Part shown: positions 1 through 9,503 of the stretch, in pieces
Layout of the letters: every line of letters begins with the position of its first letter
Position numbering within the stretch: the first letter of the stretch is position 1
NCBI GenBank assembly: GCA_016185145.1
Contig: JACPOB010000099.1
Location: forward strand, 62,001 to 126,000
DNA from: Rhodospirillales bacterium
GTDB taxonomy: Bacteria > Pseudomonadota > Alphaproteobacteria > Reyranellales > Reyranellaceae
Direction of reading: 5' to 3'
DNA length: 64,000 nt
Program-made: the position numbers and the translations under genes
Notes under the pieces: model-generated
The model's input: only the letters and a program-made list of their open reading frames with translations
The model's database searches: none
Told to the model about the DNA's origin: nothing

Positions 1-734
1 GTGAGGGTCGCCGGCTGGAAATGCGCCATCAGCTGCAGCGCCTTGCGGTCGACGAAGGTGACGCGGCGGCCCTCGGCCGCGATCATGCCGTCGCCGCGCA
101 GCTTGGCCAGCATGCGGTTGAGATGCGGCACGCTCAAGCCGAGCGCGTCGCTCATCACTTCCTGTGAAACCGGCAATTCGAAGTCGTTCTCCGCCGCCCG
201 TCCGACGAGCCGCAGGCGGCAATGGATCTCCAGCAGGAAATGCGCCAGCCGTTCGATCGAGGTGCGCCGGCCGATGTCGATGATGCGCTCGGCGTACATG
301 GTCGCCTCGTGCGCCGCGAGCCAGCTCAGCGCCAGGCCGAACTTGGGGCGCCGGTAGCACAGCGCCACGAAGTCATCGAGCGAGCACACTTCGAGCTTCA
401 TGTCGCTCAGGGCAATGACCGAGAAATTCGCCTGATCCAGGAAGCTGCCGGGCAGGCCGACGACGTCGCCCGGCAGCAGGATGCTGACGATCTGCCGCTT
501 GCCGTTGCGCAGGAGCTTGTAGCGGGCGGCGACGCCGTCCCGGACGAAGCAGAGCTTGCGGTATTCGTAGCCGTCGACCACGAGGTCGCGCCGCTTGCCC
601 ACGTTGAGGTCGCTTTCGAGCAGCGAGCGCAGATCGGCGATATCGGCGGGGGCGAGGTCGATATACCGGCGCAGCCGCGTGATGAACGGACCATTCCAGT
701 TGTCGTTCAAGACCTTACGGACGACGTTCGGCAT
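1..734 (-). CDS. Crp/Fnr-family transcriptional regulator (3' end cut by window)
   Basis: The minus frame opens at ATG 734 and is still open at base 1, giving 244 visible codons. It has an N-terminal cyclic-nucleotide-binding-type beta barrel (about residues 20-130, with a LLPGDVVGLPG turn) and a C-terminal winged helix-turn-helix (SQEVMSDALGLSVPHLNRML, about residues 185-205). There is no N-terminal cysteine cluster, so an oxygen-sensing [4Fe-4S] Fnr is unlikely. In the recognition helix the classical Fnr E-x-x-S-R pattern reads P-x-x-N-R, so strict TTGAT reading cannot be assumed. It is divergent from the LIV-type transporter operon and is a candidate for its control. The family call is firm; the ligand is unknown. 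Confidence 0.9.
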   Translation of the reverse strand, partial: MPNVVRKVLNDNWNGPFITRLRRYIDLAPADIADLRSLLESDLNVGKRRDLVVDGYEYRKLCFVRDGVAARYKLLRNGKRQIVSILLPGDVVGLPGSFLDQANFSVIALSDMKLEVCSLDDFVALCYRRPKFGLALSWLAAHEATMYAERIIDIGRRTSIERLAHFLLEIHCRLRLVGRAAENDFELPVSQEVMSDALGLSVPHLNRMLAKLRGDGMIAAEGRRVTFVDRKALQLMAHFQPATL

Positions 735-768
735 TTCTGTCCCTTTGATCGATTGTTGTTATTGGACG

Positions 769-782
769 TTAATCTGCATCAA
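769..782. promoter_or_regulatory. Fnr/Crp-type box in divergent promoter region
   Basis: The sequence TTAAT-CTGC-ATCAA matches the Fnr consensus TTGAT-N4-ATCAA at nine of ten positions. It lies 35 bp upstream of the Crp/Fnr gene start at 734 and 76 bp upstream of the binding-protein start at 858. Such a position would suit autoregulation, control of the operon, or both. No experiment supports it, and the neighbouring regulator's recognition helix is not canonical. Confidence 0.4.
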
Positions 783-857
783 TAATTGCGGCTAAAGCGA
801 GCCCCACCAAAGGCGAACATAGTGCCCCTGGGGATGGACATATCCGGGAGGCAAAAT

Positions 858-2210
858 ATGGGAAACAACAGGTCATTTGGCGGCCGGCAGACGTCGCGCC
901 GGACGTTTCTGCACCAGGCCGTGGCCACGGGGGCCGGCCTGGGCGCCCTGTCGTCCGGTTTCGGACGCGCCTGGGCCAAGGACGAGCCGCCGATCGGCAC
1001 CTGGCCGGCCGGATCGTCGGGTTCCTCGGTGTTCATCGGCATCGCCGTGCCGCGCACCGGCACCTATGCCGTGCAGGGCGAGGACGAGCTCAAGGGCTAC
1101 CAGCTCGCCGTCGAGCACATCAACAGCGGCCACCCGCTGATCAAGGCGATCTCGCCCAAGACCACCAAGGGCGTGCTGGGCAAGGAGGTGAAGTACGGCG
1201 TGGCCGATTCCGAGGCCAAGCCCAACACCGCCGTGCAGGCCCAGTCCCGCTTCATCACCGAGAACAAGGCGGTGCTGCTGACCGGCTCGACCTCGAGCGC
1301 CGTCGCCGTGGCGCTGAACAAGCTCGCCCAGCGCGAGAAGGTGCTCTACGCCGCCGGCATCTCCGGCTCCAACGACACGACCGGCAAGGACTGCGTGCGC
1401 TACGGCGTGCGCCAGTGCTTCTACGGCCAGACCGCCGCCGCCGCGATCGGTCCTTTGCTGGTCAAGACCTTCGGCCAGAACAAGAAGGCGGCCTACCTGA
1501 CGCCCGACTACACCTACGGCCACACCGTCACCAAGTCGATGCAGGACTTCCTCAAGACGGCGGGCTGGACGACGGTGACCAACCAGGTGGCGCCGCTCGG
1601 CGCGCCCGACTACTCGTCCTACCTGCTGAACGTCGCCAACTCCGGCGCCGACGTGCTGCTCAACGTCAACTGGGGTCACGACGCCGTGCTGTCGACCAAG
1701 CAGGCCAAGCAGTTCGGCATCTTCGACAAGATGAAGCTGGTGGTGCCTTACCAGACGCCGTTCCTGGCGCGCGAGGTCGGCGAGAACCTGATGGCCGGCG
1801 TCTATGCCGCCACCGACTTCTGGTGGACGCTGGAGGACAAGTATCCGCTGGCCAAGATGTTCGTCGAGGAGTTCGACAAGAAGTACGGCTACAAGCCTGA
1901 GTGGGGCGCCAACAACGCCTACATGGAGTTCGCCCTGTGGGCGGACGCCGTCGAGCGGGCCGGCACGTTCTATCCGCCGGCCGTCATCAAGGTCTACGAG
2001 GACGGCCACAAGATCCAGTCGACCGTGGGCGAGGTCTACTTCCGCGCCGCCGACCACCAGCTCGTGCGCCCCGTGGTCATCGTCCGCGGCAAGAAGGCGG
2101 CCGACATGAAGAACAAGGAGGACTTCTACGACGTCGTCGAAGTCGTTCCCGGTGAGCCGCTGATGCAGAAGTCCGACGCCTTCGGCTGCAAGCTCGGCGA
2201 CTACACCTGA
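858..2210 (+). CDS. Branched-chain amino acid-type ABC transporter substrate-binding protein
   Basis: This 450-residue periplasmic binding protein belongs to the LivJ/HAAT type (Peripla_BP_6). The start at ATG 858 is chosen because GGGAGG at 846-851 sits at the right distance, and it leaves a twin-arginine-like signal (SRRTFL at residues 13-18, cleavage near AWA at 38-40). The mature part opens with the family-typical VFIGIAVPRTGTYAVQGED region. It is the first gene of a four-gene operon with permease LivH, the LivM-LivG fusion and LivF. The ligand could be an amino acid, amide, urea or aromatic acid; the sequence does not decide this. Confidence 0.9.
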   Translation: MGNNRSFGGRQTSRRTFLHQAVATGAGLGALSSGFGRAWAKDEPPIGTWPAGSSGSSVFIGIAVPRTGTYAVQGEDELKGYQLAVEHINSGHPLIKAISPKTTKGVLGKEVKYGVADSEAKPNTAVQAQSRFITENKAVLLTGSTSSAVAVALNKLAQREKVLYAAGISGSNDTTGKDCVRYGVRQCFYGQTAAAAIGPLLVKTFGQNKKAAYLTPDYTYGHTVTKSMQDFLKTAGWTTVTNQVAPLGAPDYSSYLLNVANSGADVLLNVNWGHDAVLSTKQAKQFGIFDKMKLVVPYQTPFLAREVGENLMAGVYAATDFWWTLEDKYPLAKMFVEEFDKKYGYKPEWGANNAYMEFALWADAVERAGTFYPPAVIKVYEDGHKIQSTVGEVYFRAADHQLVRPVVIVRGKKAADMKNKEDFYDVVEVVPGEPLMQKSDAFGCKLGDYT

Positions 2211-2237
2211 TCCCGCGTCGGGGACGCATCGCCGTGA

Positions 2238-3134
2238 GTGGGGTTGGCGGGGCTCGTCGTGTTCACGTGGGCTAATCTCGTCTCGCAGATGTTCAACGGA
2301 CTGGTGCTGGGAGCGCTGCTGGCGCTCATCAGCTCCGGTCTGACGATCATCTACGGCACGCTGGGCGTGCTGAACCTGGCGCACGGCGCCATGTTCATGC
2401 TCGGCGGCTATGCCGGGTTCGTCGCCTACGACGCGACGGGTTCCTACGTCCTCGCCGTCATCGCCGGGGCGCTGTTCGTCATGGTGGTCGGCATCGTGAT
2501 GGAACGGGTGATCATCCGCCATTTCTACGACCGGCCGCACGAGGACCAGCTCCTGGTGACGTTCGGCCTGTCGATCTGCCTGGTCGAGATCGTCCGCCTG
2601 ATCTTCGGCAGCCTGTCCCGCTCGGTGTCGCCGCCGTCGTGGGCGGTCGGCATCACGCCGCTCGGCTTCACCGTCTATCCGACCTACCGGCTGGTCGTCG
2701 TCGGCATCGTCGCCGTCGCCCTGCTGCTGCTCTACCTTGTGCTCTACCGCACCAAGCTCGGCATGATCGTGCGCGCCGGCATCGAGGATTCCATCATGGT
2801 GGATTCGCTCGGCATCAACGTCTTCCGCGTCTTCATGGTGGTGTTCGGCATCGGCGCGATGGCCGCGGGCTTCGCCGGCATCGTCAACGCGCCGGTCGTG
2901 GCGCTCACCCCCGACATCGGCGACGCCATCCTGGTGCAGACCTTCGTCGTCGTGGTGATCGGCGGCGTCGGCTCCTTCCCCGGCGCCATCCTGGGCGGCC
3001 TCATCGCCGGCCAGATCCTCAGCCTCACCTCCATGGTCAATCCCGGCTACTCCTACGTCATGCTGTTCGCGGCCATGACCATCGTCCTGCTGGTCAGGCC
3101 GCGCGGCCTGCTCGGGCTCCGGAGCCGCGAGTGA
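2238..3134 (+). CDS. livH: Branched-chain amino acid-type ABC permease LivH
   Basis: This 298-residue inner-membrane permease has about eight hydrophobic segments and the family signatures YGTLGVLNLAHGAMFMLGGY near the N-terminus and GGVGSFPGAILGG near the C-terminus. It forms the translocation pore with the LivM half of the next protein. The start is uncertain: GTG 2238 gives the listed form, and GTG 2259 or ATG 2289 are in frame. Its TGA stop overlaps the GTG start of the next gene, which indicates translational coupling. Confidence 0.9.
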   Translation: MGLAGLVVFTWANLVSQMFNGLVLGALLALISSGLTIIYGTLGVLNLAHGAMFMLGGYAGFVAYDATGSYVLAVIAGALFVMVVGIVMERVIIRHFYDRPHEDQLLVTFGLSICLVEIVRLIFGSLSRSVSPPSWAVGITPLGFTVYPTYRLVVVGIVAVALLLLYLVLYRTKLGMIVRAGIEDSIMVDSLGINVFRVFMVVFGIGAMAAGFAGIVNAPVVALTPDIGDAILVQTFVVVVIGGVGSFPGAILGGLIAGQILSLTSMVNPGYSYVMLFAAMTIVLLVRPRGLLGLRSRE

Positions 3135-4965
3135 ACGCCCGGAGACGCGCGCGGCGTTTTCCCCTGACCGAGACCGTCACCGGCATTGCCCTGATCGCCG
3201 CACCCCTCGTGCTGCCGCATCTCGGCTTCGCCCCCAACACGGTCAACCAGATCCTGGTGTGGGGCCTGTTCGGCATCGGCTTCGACCTGCTGTTCGGCTA
3301 CACCGGGCTGCTGTCGTTCGGCCAGTCGGCCTTCTACGGCACCGGCGGCTTCGTCGCTGCCTATCTGCTCACCCAGAACCTGATGACGAGCGTGCCGCTC
3401 GCCCTGCTGGTCGGCGTGCTCGCCGCCACGGCGGTCGGCGTGCTGGTGGGCGCGGTCGCGCTGCAGCGGACCGGCATCTACTTCGCCATGATCACCGTGG
3501 CGATCGCCGAGATGTTCTTCTTCCTCGAGAATTCGCCCCTGTCGGAATGGACCGGCGGCGAGAACGGCATACCCGGCGTGCCGACCCCGCGCTTCGAGAT
3601 CGCGGGCCTCACCTGGAACGTCGGCACCGGCTGGTCGATGTATGGTTTCCTCGCCGTCTGCTATTTCATCGGCATCGTCGTGGCCCTGCGCATCATCCGC
3701 TCGCCCGTCGGCGCCATCCTGAGCGCCATTCGCGACAACCCGCAGCGCGTCGCCGCGTTGGGCCACGCCGTGTTCCGCTACAAGCTGACTGCCTTCGTGA
3801 TCGCCGCGGCCTATGCCGGCTTCGCCGGCGGGCTGCTCGGCGTCCTGCAGGGCTTCATGCCGCCCGATGCCTTCGCCTTCCATACTTCCGGCCAGCTCGT
3901 CATGCAGACGGCGATCGGCGGCACCGGCACGCTGTTCGGCCCGTTGCTCGGCGCCACTGTCTGGCTGTTCCTGCAGGACTTCCTGCAGGATGCGCTGGGC
4001 CTCGGCAGCGCCTGGAAGCTGGTGCTGGGCGTGGTCTTCGTCCTGCTGATCTGCTTCCTGCGGCGCGGCCTGATCGGCGGCTTCAAGGACCTCTACGGCC
4101 TCGCGTTCGATCGGCGAAGGGCGCACGGCGAAGCGTCGCCGGACATCGCAGGGCACATTGTCCCGAGACCGGCGCCCATGCCGGCGCGCCACCGCGAGCG
4201 CGACGATTATGCCGGGCCGATCCTGAAGGCGGTCGGCCTGACCAAGCACTATGGCGGGCTGGCGGCCAACAGCGACATCGACTTCACCGTCCAGGCCGGC
4301 GAGCTGCGCGGCATCATCGGGCCCAACGGCGCGGGCAAGAGCACGTTCTTCAAGATGCTGACCTGCGAGGTGCATCCGACCGCGGGCACCATCCTGTTCG
4401 AGGGCCGCGACATCACCGGCAAGACCGTCACCGACGTCTGCCAGCTCGGTCTGACCAAGAGCTATCAGGTCAACCAGCTCTTCTCGCGCCTGACGGTCCG
4501 GCAGAACCTCACCATCGCCGCCCTGGCCGACCTGCGCGGCAAGTTCCGGCTCGATCTCTTCCGCAGCCTCGACAAGATCCCTGGGCTCGAGGAGCGCGTC
4601 GAGCACACGCTGGAATTGGTCGACCTTGCCGGGCGGGCCGACACCGCGGTGTCGGCGCTGGCCTATGGCGAGAAGCGCCGGCTCGAGATCGGCCTGGCGC
4701 TCGCCACGTCGCCCCGGCTGCTGCTGCTCGACGAGCCGCTCGCCGGCATGAGCCCGCACGAGCGTGTCGAGACGGTGAAGCTCCTGAAGTCGATCGGCCA
4801 GGGCCGCACCATGATCGTGATCGACCACGACATGGATGCGCTGTTCGAGCTGGCGGAATGGATCACCGTCCTGCAGGAGGGCCGCGTGCTGGTCGAAGGC
4901 ACGCCGGACCAGATCAAGGGCGATGCCAGCGTGCGCGAGGCTTACCTCGGGGGAGTGGCCGCCGA

Positions 4966-4969
<4 letters not shown>
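3131..4969 (+). CDS. Fused LivM permease - LivG ATPase
   Basis: A single 612-residue frame contains two proteins that are usually separate. Residues 1 to about 330 are a LivM-type permease (GYTGLLSFGQSAFYGTGGF near residue 55). A charged linker of about 40 residues leads to a LivG-type ABC domain with Walker A GPNGAGKST near 397, a degenerate signature YGEKRRLEI near 510 and Walker B LLLLDEP near 530. The GTG start at 3131 overlaps the livH stop and the end overlaps the livF start. LivMG fusions are known in proteobacteria. No frameshift or stop interrupts the junction. Confidence 0.92.
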
Positions 4970-5664
<695 letters not shown>

Positions 5665-5668
5665 CCTT

Positions 5669-5788
5669 GTCATCCCGACCGGAGCCGAGCGTAGCGAGGC
5701 GTAGTGGAGGGACCTGTCCTTGTTGATGCGTCGACATGAAAAGGTCCGTCGACTACGCCGCCCTTCAGGCGGCTCCGCTCGGGATGAC
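5669..5788. repeat. Interspersed palindrome family A, copy 1
   Basis: This 120-bp inverted repeat begins GTCATCCCGACCGGAGC and ends GCTCCGCTCGGGATGAC. Inner GGACC and GGTCC blocks flank a central loop of about 28 bases. The right half carries its own small hairpin (CCGCC-CTTCAG-GCGG). It lies five bases after livF and 49 bp before the MFS gene, so it could terminate transcription or stabilise the 3' end of the liv message. Further copies are at 12358, 50036 and 54152. Confidence 0.85.
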
Positions 5789-5837
5789 AGATTTGCGCTA
5801 GCCGGCCGGCGTCGTTCGGCGGTCTACTGGCGCGCCG

Positions 5838-7097
5838 ATGCGTCCGCCGCTGCTTCCCCGATTGCTCGTGCCGCGCCTGCCGTTTTTCTACGGCTGGATC
5901 GTGCTGGCCTGCATCTGCCTGGCGGGCTTCGCGCGCCAGGGACCGGCGGTGGCCACCCTGTCGGTCTTCATCGTGCCCATGACCGACGCCTTCGGCTGGT
6001 CGCGCACCGAGATGGCGGGCGCGGTGTCGCTGGGCGGCGTGCTGGCGGCCTTCGTCTCGCCGCTCATCGGCCCGGTGCTCGACCGGCGGGGCGCCCGCCT
6101 GATCCTCTGTCTCGCCGTGCTCGGCACTGGCTTGGCGACGATGGCGCTGTCGCTCGTGCAGTCGTTGCTGCTTTTCTACCTGTTGTTCGTCTTCGCCCGC
6201 ATGATCTGGGCCGGCCCGTACGATCTCGGACTCTATGGCGCGCTGAACAACTGGTTCGTGGCGCGGCGGGCGCGCGCCACCTCCATCGCGACGTTGGCGC
6301 AGATGTCGGGCCTGGTGGTCCTGCCGATCATGGCCCAGCTCGCCATGCAGGATGGCGGCTGGCGACACGGCTGGGTGGCGATCGGCGCCACCGTGCTGGC
6401 GGTCGGCTTCCTGCCGGCCTGGCTGTTCCTGGTGCGCCGGCCGGAGGATGTCGGGCTGGTGCCCGACCGCATCGCCTCAGCTGCGGCAACGCCCGTCGTC
6501 GAGCCGCGCTTCAGCCGCGCCGCCGCGATGCGCACCCGGGCGTTCTGGCTCCTGTCGCTCTATACGGTGCTGGTCTACCCGGTGCAGGCCGGCGTCAGCC
6601 TGCACCAGGCGCCGCATCTCATCGAGCGCGGCCTGTCGCCCATCGTCGCGGCCACCGTGATCAGCTTCTTCTCGGCGATGTCCGCGGTCGCGAGCTTCGG
6701 CATCGGCTTCCTGCCGCGGCGCTGGCCGTTGCGCTTCGTGATGTCGGTGGCCGCCATGCTGCTGGGGACGGGGACAGTGGGCTTGATCGGCGTCCACTCT
6801 GCCGAAACGGCCTATGTGTTTGCCGGTCTGTTCGGCTTGGGCATCGGCGGTGTCATGACCCTGCTGCCCATGGCCTGGGCCGACTATTTCGGGCGAGAGA
6901 GCTACGGCGCCATCCGCGGCGTCGCCCTGTCGTTGCAGGTGATCGCACAGGCTGCCGGCCCGCTCGCCTCGGGGCTGTTGCGTGACGCCAGCGGTCACTA
7001 TACGGGCTCGCTGGTCTTGTTCGGCAGCCTTGCCGCCTCGGCTGCGGTCGCCGCCCTGTTGGCCCGCCGGCCGGCTGTCAGTCCCCGAAGTCCCTAA
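5838..7097 (+). CDS. MFS transporter
   Basis: This 419-residue protein has twelve predicted membrane segments and the major-facilitator loop motif between segments 2 and 3 (GPVLDRRGARL, about residues 76-86). The overall pattern, with an N-terminal FFYGWIVLACICLAGF, resembles the oxalate/monocarboxylate-type MFS carriers. It probably moves a small organic acid, but the substrate is not decided by sequence. It is convergent with the ATPase gene downstream, with ten bases between the stops. No strong ribosome-binding site precedes ATG 5838. Confidence 0.88.
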   Translation: MRPPLLPRLLVPRLPFFYGWIVLACICLAGFARQGPAVATLSVFIVPMTDAFGWSRTEMAGAVSLGGVLAAFVSPLIGPVLDRRGARLILCLAVLGTGLATMALSLVQSLLLFYLLFVFARMIWAGPYDLGLYGALNNWFVARRARATSIATLAQMSGLVVLPIMAQLAMQDGGWRHGWVAIGATVLAVGFLPAWLFLVRRPEDVGLVPDRIASAAATPVVEPRFSRAAAMRTRAFWLLSLYTVLVYPVQAGVSLHQAPHLIERGLSPIVAATVISFFSAMSAVASFGIGFLPRRWPLRFVMSVAAMLLGTGTVGLIGVHSAETAYVFAGLFGLGIGGVMTLLPMAWADYFGRESYGAIRGVALSLQVIAQAAGPLASGLLRDASGHYTGSLVLFGSLAASAAVAALLARRPAVSPRSP

Positions 7098-7107
7098 CCG
7101 CTCCGCC

Positions 7108-8400
7108 CTATCGCCGGTTCAGCTCTTCGATGAACTGGCGCCATGGCATGGCCCGCACGCCCGGTGCGAGGGCGTTACTCGCCGGCGCGTCTTTCGCCGG
7201 CTGGTGAACCACGGTCATGCTTGCGGAGGGGCGACGCGACCTTCCTTGCGACATCGCCCCCGCCAGACGACGCAAGGGCGCGGCCATTGCCGGCGTAACC
7301 GTTCGTCCGGACTTGCATTCCACCAGCATTGGCGCGCCTGCAGGGCCTGGAACGACGAAGTCGACTTCCAGTCCCTGCTGATCACGGAAGTGATAGAGTT
7401 CGCGGCGCCGCCCCGCGTTGGCCTGCGCTTTCGCGATCTCGCTCGCAATCAGGCCTTCGAACAGGGGGCCGAGGAACGGCGACCGCTCCAGCTCCCGCTG
7501 TTTTTCTATGCCCAGCAGATGGCAAGCGAGACCCGTGTCGGCGACGTACAGGCGCGGAGACTTGATCAGGCGTTTGCCGAAATTTTCGAAGTAGGGCGGT
7601 ACCGGCAATATGTGCGCGGTGGCCTCGAGTACGTCCAGCCAATGGCCGATCGACGGCACGCTCACGCCGAGCGGTGCGGCCAGGTCGGATTTGTTGAGGA
7701 TCTGGCCATGGCGACTGGCAAGCAGTGCAAGGAAGCGCCGAAATGTCGAAAGATCGCGCACGTTCACGATGGCCCGGACATCGCGCTCCAGGTAGGTCTG
7801 CAGATAGGAGCTGAACCACAGTTTGGCCGAGGCGGGACGGGCAAGGACTTCGGGATACCCTCCTTTCAGCAGATCGACGCGCGGCGATTCGTGCGCCGAA
7901 AGGGGCAACAGCTGCAGGATTGCGGCGCGACCTGCCATGGACTCAGTTACGCCCTGCATCAGCGGCGCCTCCTGCGAGCCGGTCAGCAGCCATTGTCCCG
8001 CGCGGGCAGGGTGGCGATCGATGCGCGCGCGTATGTGTGCGAATACTTCCGGCACGTTCTGTATCTCGTCCAGGATGACGGGGGGCTCGATCGCATCGAG
8101 GAACCCGCGCGGGTCGGCCCTGAAGCGCGCGACCAGGTCAGGCTCTTCCATCAGGAAGTAACGGACCTTTGGGAACAAATGGCGCAACAGCCGGGTCTTG
8201 CCGGCGCGTCGTGGGCCGGTGAGGACGACGGCCGGAAATCGCCGGTGTGCTTCCCGGATGACCGGCTCGAGTGTTCGCGCCGCGCGGACCGCTTGCGCCT
8301 CACGGCCCGGTCCCTTACGATTTTCGCAGCCCAAAAGAGGCTGCACCGCCGGATAAGGGAGAAAAACGGCGGTAGCACGGTTGAGGAAACGGCTTCGCAT
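7108..8400 (-). CDS. AAA ATPase with DUF4143 and PD-(D/E)XK-like C-terminus
   Basis: The 430-residue product has an AAA_14-type ATPase domain with Walker A TGPRRAGKT (61-69) and Walker B PVILDEIQN (108-115). It continues into a DUF4143 region, and the C-terminal part shows a nuclease-like D347 ... E361-C-K363 pattern typical of the PD-(D/E)XK fold in this family. The biological role of the family is not settled. The listed start is ATG 8400; the recognisable domain begins only near residue 40 (ARTLEPVIREA), so a later start is possible. It stands alone between two transporter loci. Confidence 0.85.
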   Translation of the reverse strand: MRSRFLNRATAVFLPYPAVQPLLGCENRKGPGREAQAVRAARTLEPVIREAHRRFPAVVLTGPRRAGKTRLLRHLFPKVRYFLMEEPDLVARFRADPRGFLDAIEPPVILDEIQNVPEVFAHIRARIDRHPARAGQWLLTGSQEAPLMQGVTESMAGRAAILQLLPLSAHESPRVDLLKGGYPEVLARPASAKLWFSSYLQTYLERDVRAIVNVRDLSTFRRFLALLASRHGQILNKSDLAAPLGVSVPSIGHWLDVLEATAHILPVPPYFENFGKRLIKSPRLYVADTGLACHLLGIEKQRELERSPFLGPLFEGLIASEIAKAQANAGRRRELYHFRDQQGLEVDFVVPGPAGAPMLVECKSGRTVTPAMAAPLRRLAGAMSQGRSRRPSASMTVVHQPAKDAPASNALAPGVRAMPWRQFIEELNRR

Positions 8401-8501
8401 CAGGGACGAACGAGCCGGCAAATGGGGCCTTCCGCGGGACCAGGGTGCTCCCGTGGGAGAAGTGCACGCTGGCGACAAGCAGGGCTTGGGAGACGGACAG
8501 C

Positions 8502-9503
8502 ATGCCGCCATTGCTGGAGGTGAAGGCACTTCATACCGAATTCCGGACAGGCGCCGGGCTGGTGCGTGCCGTCGACGGCATTTCCTACACCGTCGAGCAC
8601 GGCGAGACCGTGGCCATCGTGGGCGAGAGCGGCTCGGGCAAGTCGGTCGGTGCGCTCAGCATCCTGCGCTTGATCCCCGATCCGCCGGGACGCATCACCG
8701 GCGGAGAGATCCTGTTCGACGGCAAGGACCTGCGCCGCCTGTCCGCGGCGGAGATGCGGGAGATTCGCGGCCGCGACATCGGCATGGTGTTCCAAGAGCC
8801 GATGACCTCGCTCAATCCCGTGCTCTCGATCGCCCGCCAGATCACCGAGACGCTGGAGCAGCACCAGGGCGCCGACCGCGCCACCGCCGAGCGCCGCGCG
8901 CTGGAACTCCTGGAGATGGTCGGCATCGCCGATCCCAAGCGCCGGCTGAAGCAGTATCCCCATCAGCTTTCCGGCGGCATGCGCCAGCGCGTCATGATCG
9001 CGGTGGCGCTCGCCTGCAATCCCAAGCTGATCATCGCCGACGAGCCGACCACGGCGCTCGACGTCACCATCCAGGCTCAGATCCTGGAACTGATGAAGTC
9101 GCTGACGCTGAAGCTCGGCGTCGCCCAGATCATCATCACCCACAATCTCGGCGTCGTCGCCCGCTATGCCCGTCGGGTCAACGTCATGTATGCCGGCCGC
9201 ATCGTCGAGGCGGGCAGCGCCGACGCGATCTATCACAACCCGCGCCATCCCTACACGATGGCGCTCCTCAAATCCGTGCCGCGACTCGATCAGCCGCGCC
9301 GGGCGCGACTCGATCCCGTCGACGGCCAACCGCCGGATCTGACGCGGCTGGACGGCGGATGCGCCTTCCGGCCGCGTTGCCGTTTTGCCGTCGAGCAATG
9401 CGGCCAGGCGCGGCCGCCGCTCGCGGCGGTCGGGGAACCGGGGCATCTCTCCGCCTGCTTCCGCAGCGCCGAGCTCGCGGACATCCGGGATGTCGCGGCA
9501 TGA
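8502..9503 (+). CDS. dppD: Peptide/oligopeptide ABC transporter ATPase (DppD/OppD type)
   Basis: This 333-residue ATPase shows Walker A GESGSGKS (41-48), signature LSGGMRQR (156-163) and Walker B LIIADEP (178-184). The C-terminal oligopeptide extension contains the spaced cysteines (GGCAFRPRCRFAVEQC) expected in OppD/DppD. ATG 8502 is preferred over an upstream in-frame ATG at 8445 because it has a GGGAGA ribosome-binding site and a normal family N-terminus. It opens the operon; the ATPase genes precede the binding protein here. Its stop overlaps the next start (ATGA). Confidence 0.9.
   Translation: MPPLLEVKALHTEFRTGAGLVRAVDGISYTVEHGETVAIVGESGSGKSVGALSILRLIPDPPGRITGGEILFDGKDLRRLSAAEMREIRGRDIGMVFQEPMTSLNPVLSIARQITETLEQHQGADRATAERRALELLEMVGIADPKRRLKQYPHQLSGGMRQRVMIAVALACNPKLIIADEPTTALDVTIQAQILELMKSLTLKLGVAQIIITHNLGVVARYARRVNVMYAGRIVEAGSADAIYHNPRHPYTMALLKSVPRLDQPRRARLDPVDGQPPDLTRLDGGCAFRPRCRFAVEQCGQARPPLAAVGEPGHLSACFRSAELADIRDVAA

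Noticed and set aside
1..357. Plus-strand open frame at the window start
   Set aside because: It lies antisense to the Crp/Fnr gene, whose frame shows a complete effector domain and helix-turn-helix.
873..2540. Long antisense open frame over the LIV-type binding-protein gene, and similar ones at 3053-4828, 15886-17784 and 17850-20090
   Set aside because: They are shadows produced by high GC at third codon positions. Their products are histidine-, arginine- and aspartate-rich with no domain, while the opposite strand encodes a clear family member.
5669..5788. Family-A palindrome as an insertion sequence or tRNA gene
   Set aside because: It has no transposase, no target-site duplication that I can see, and no tRNA-like arms or anticodon. 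It is a non-coding interspersed palindrome.
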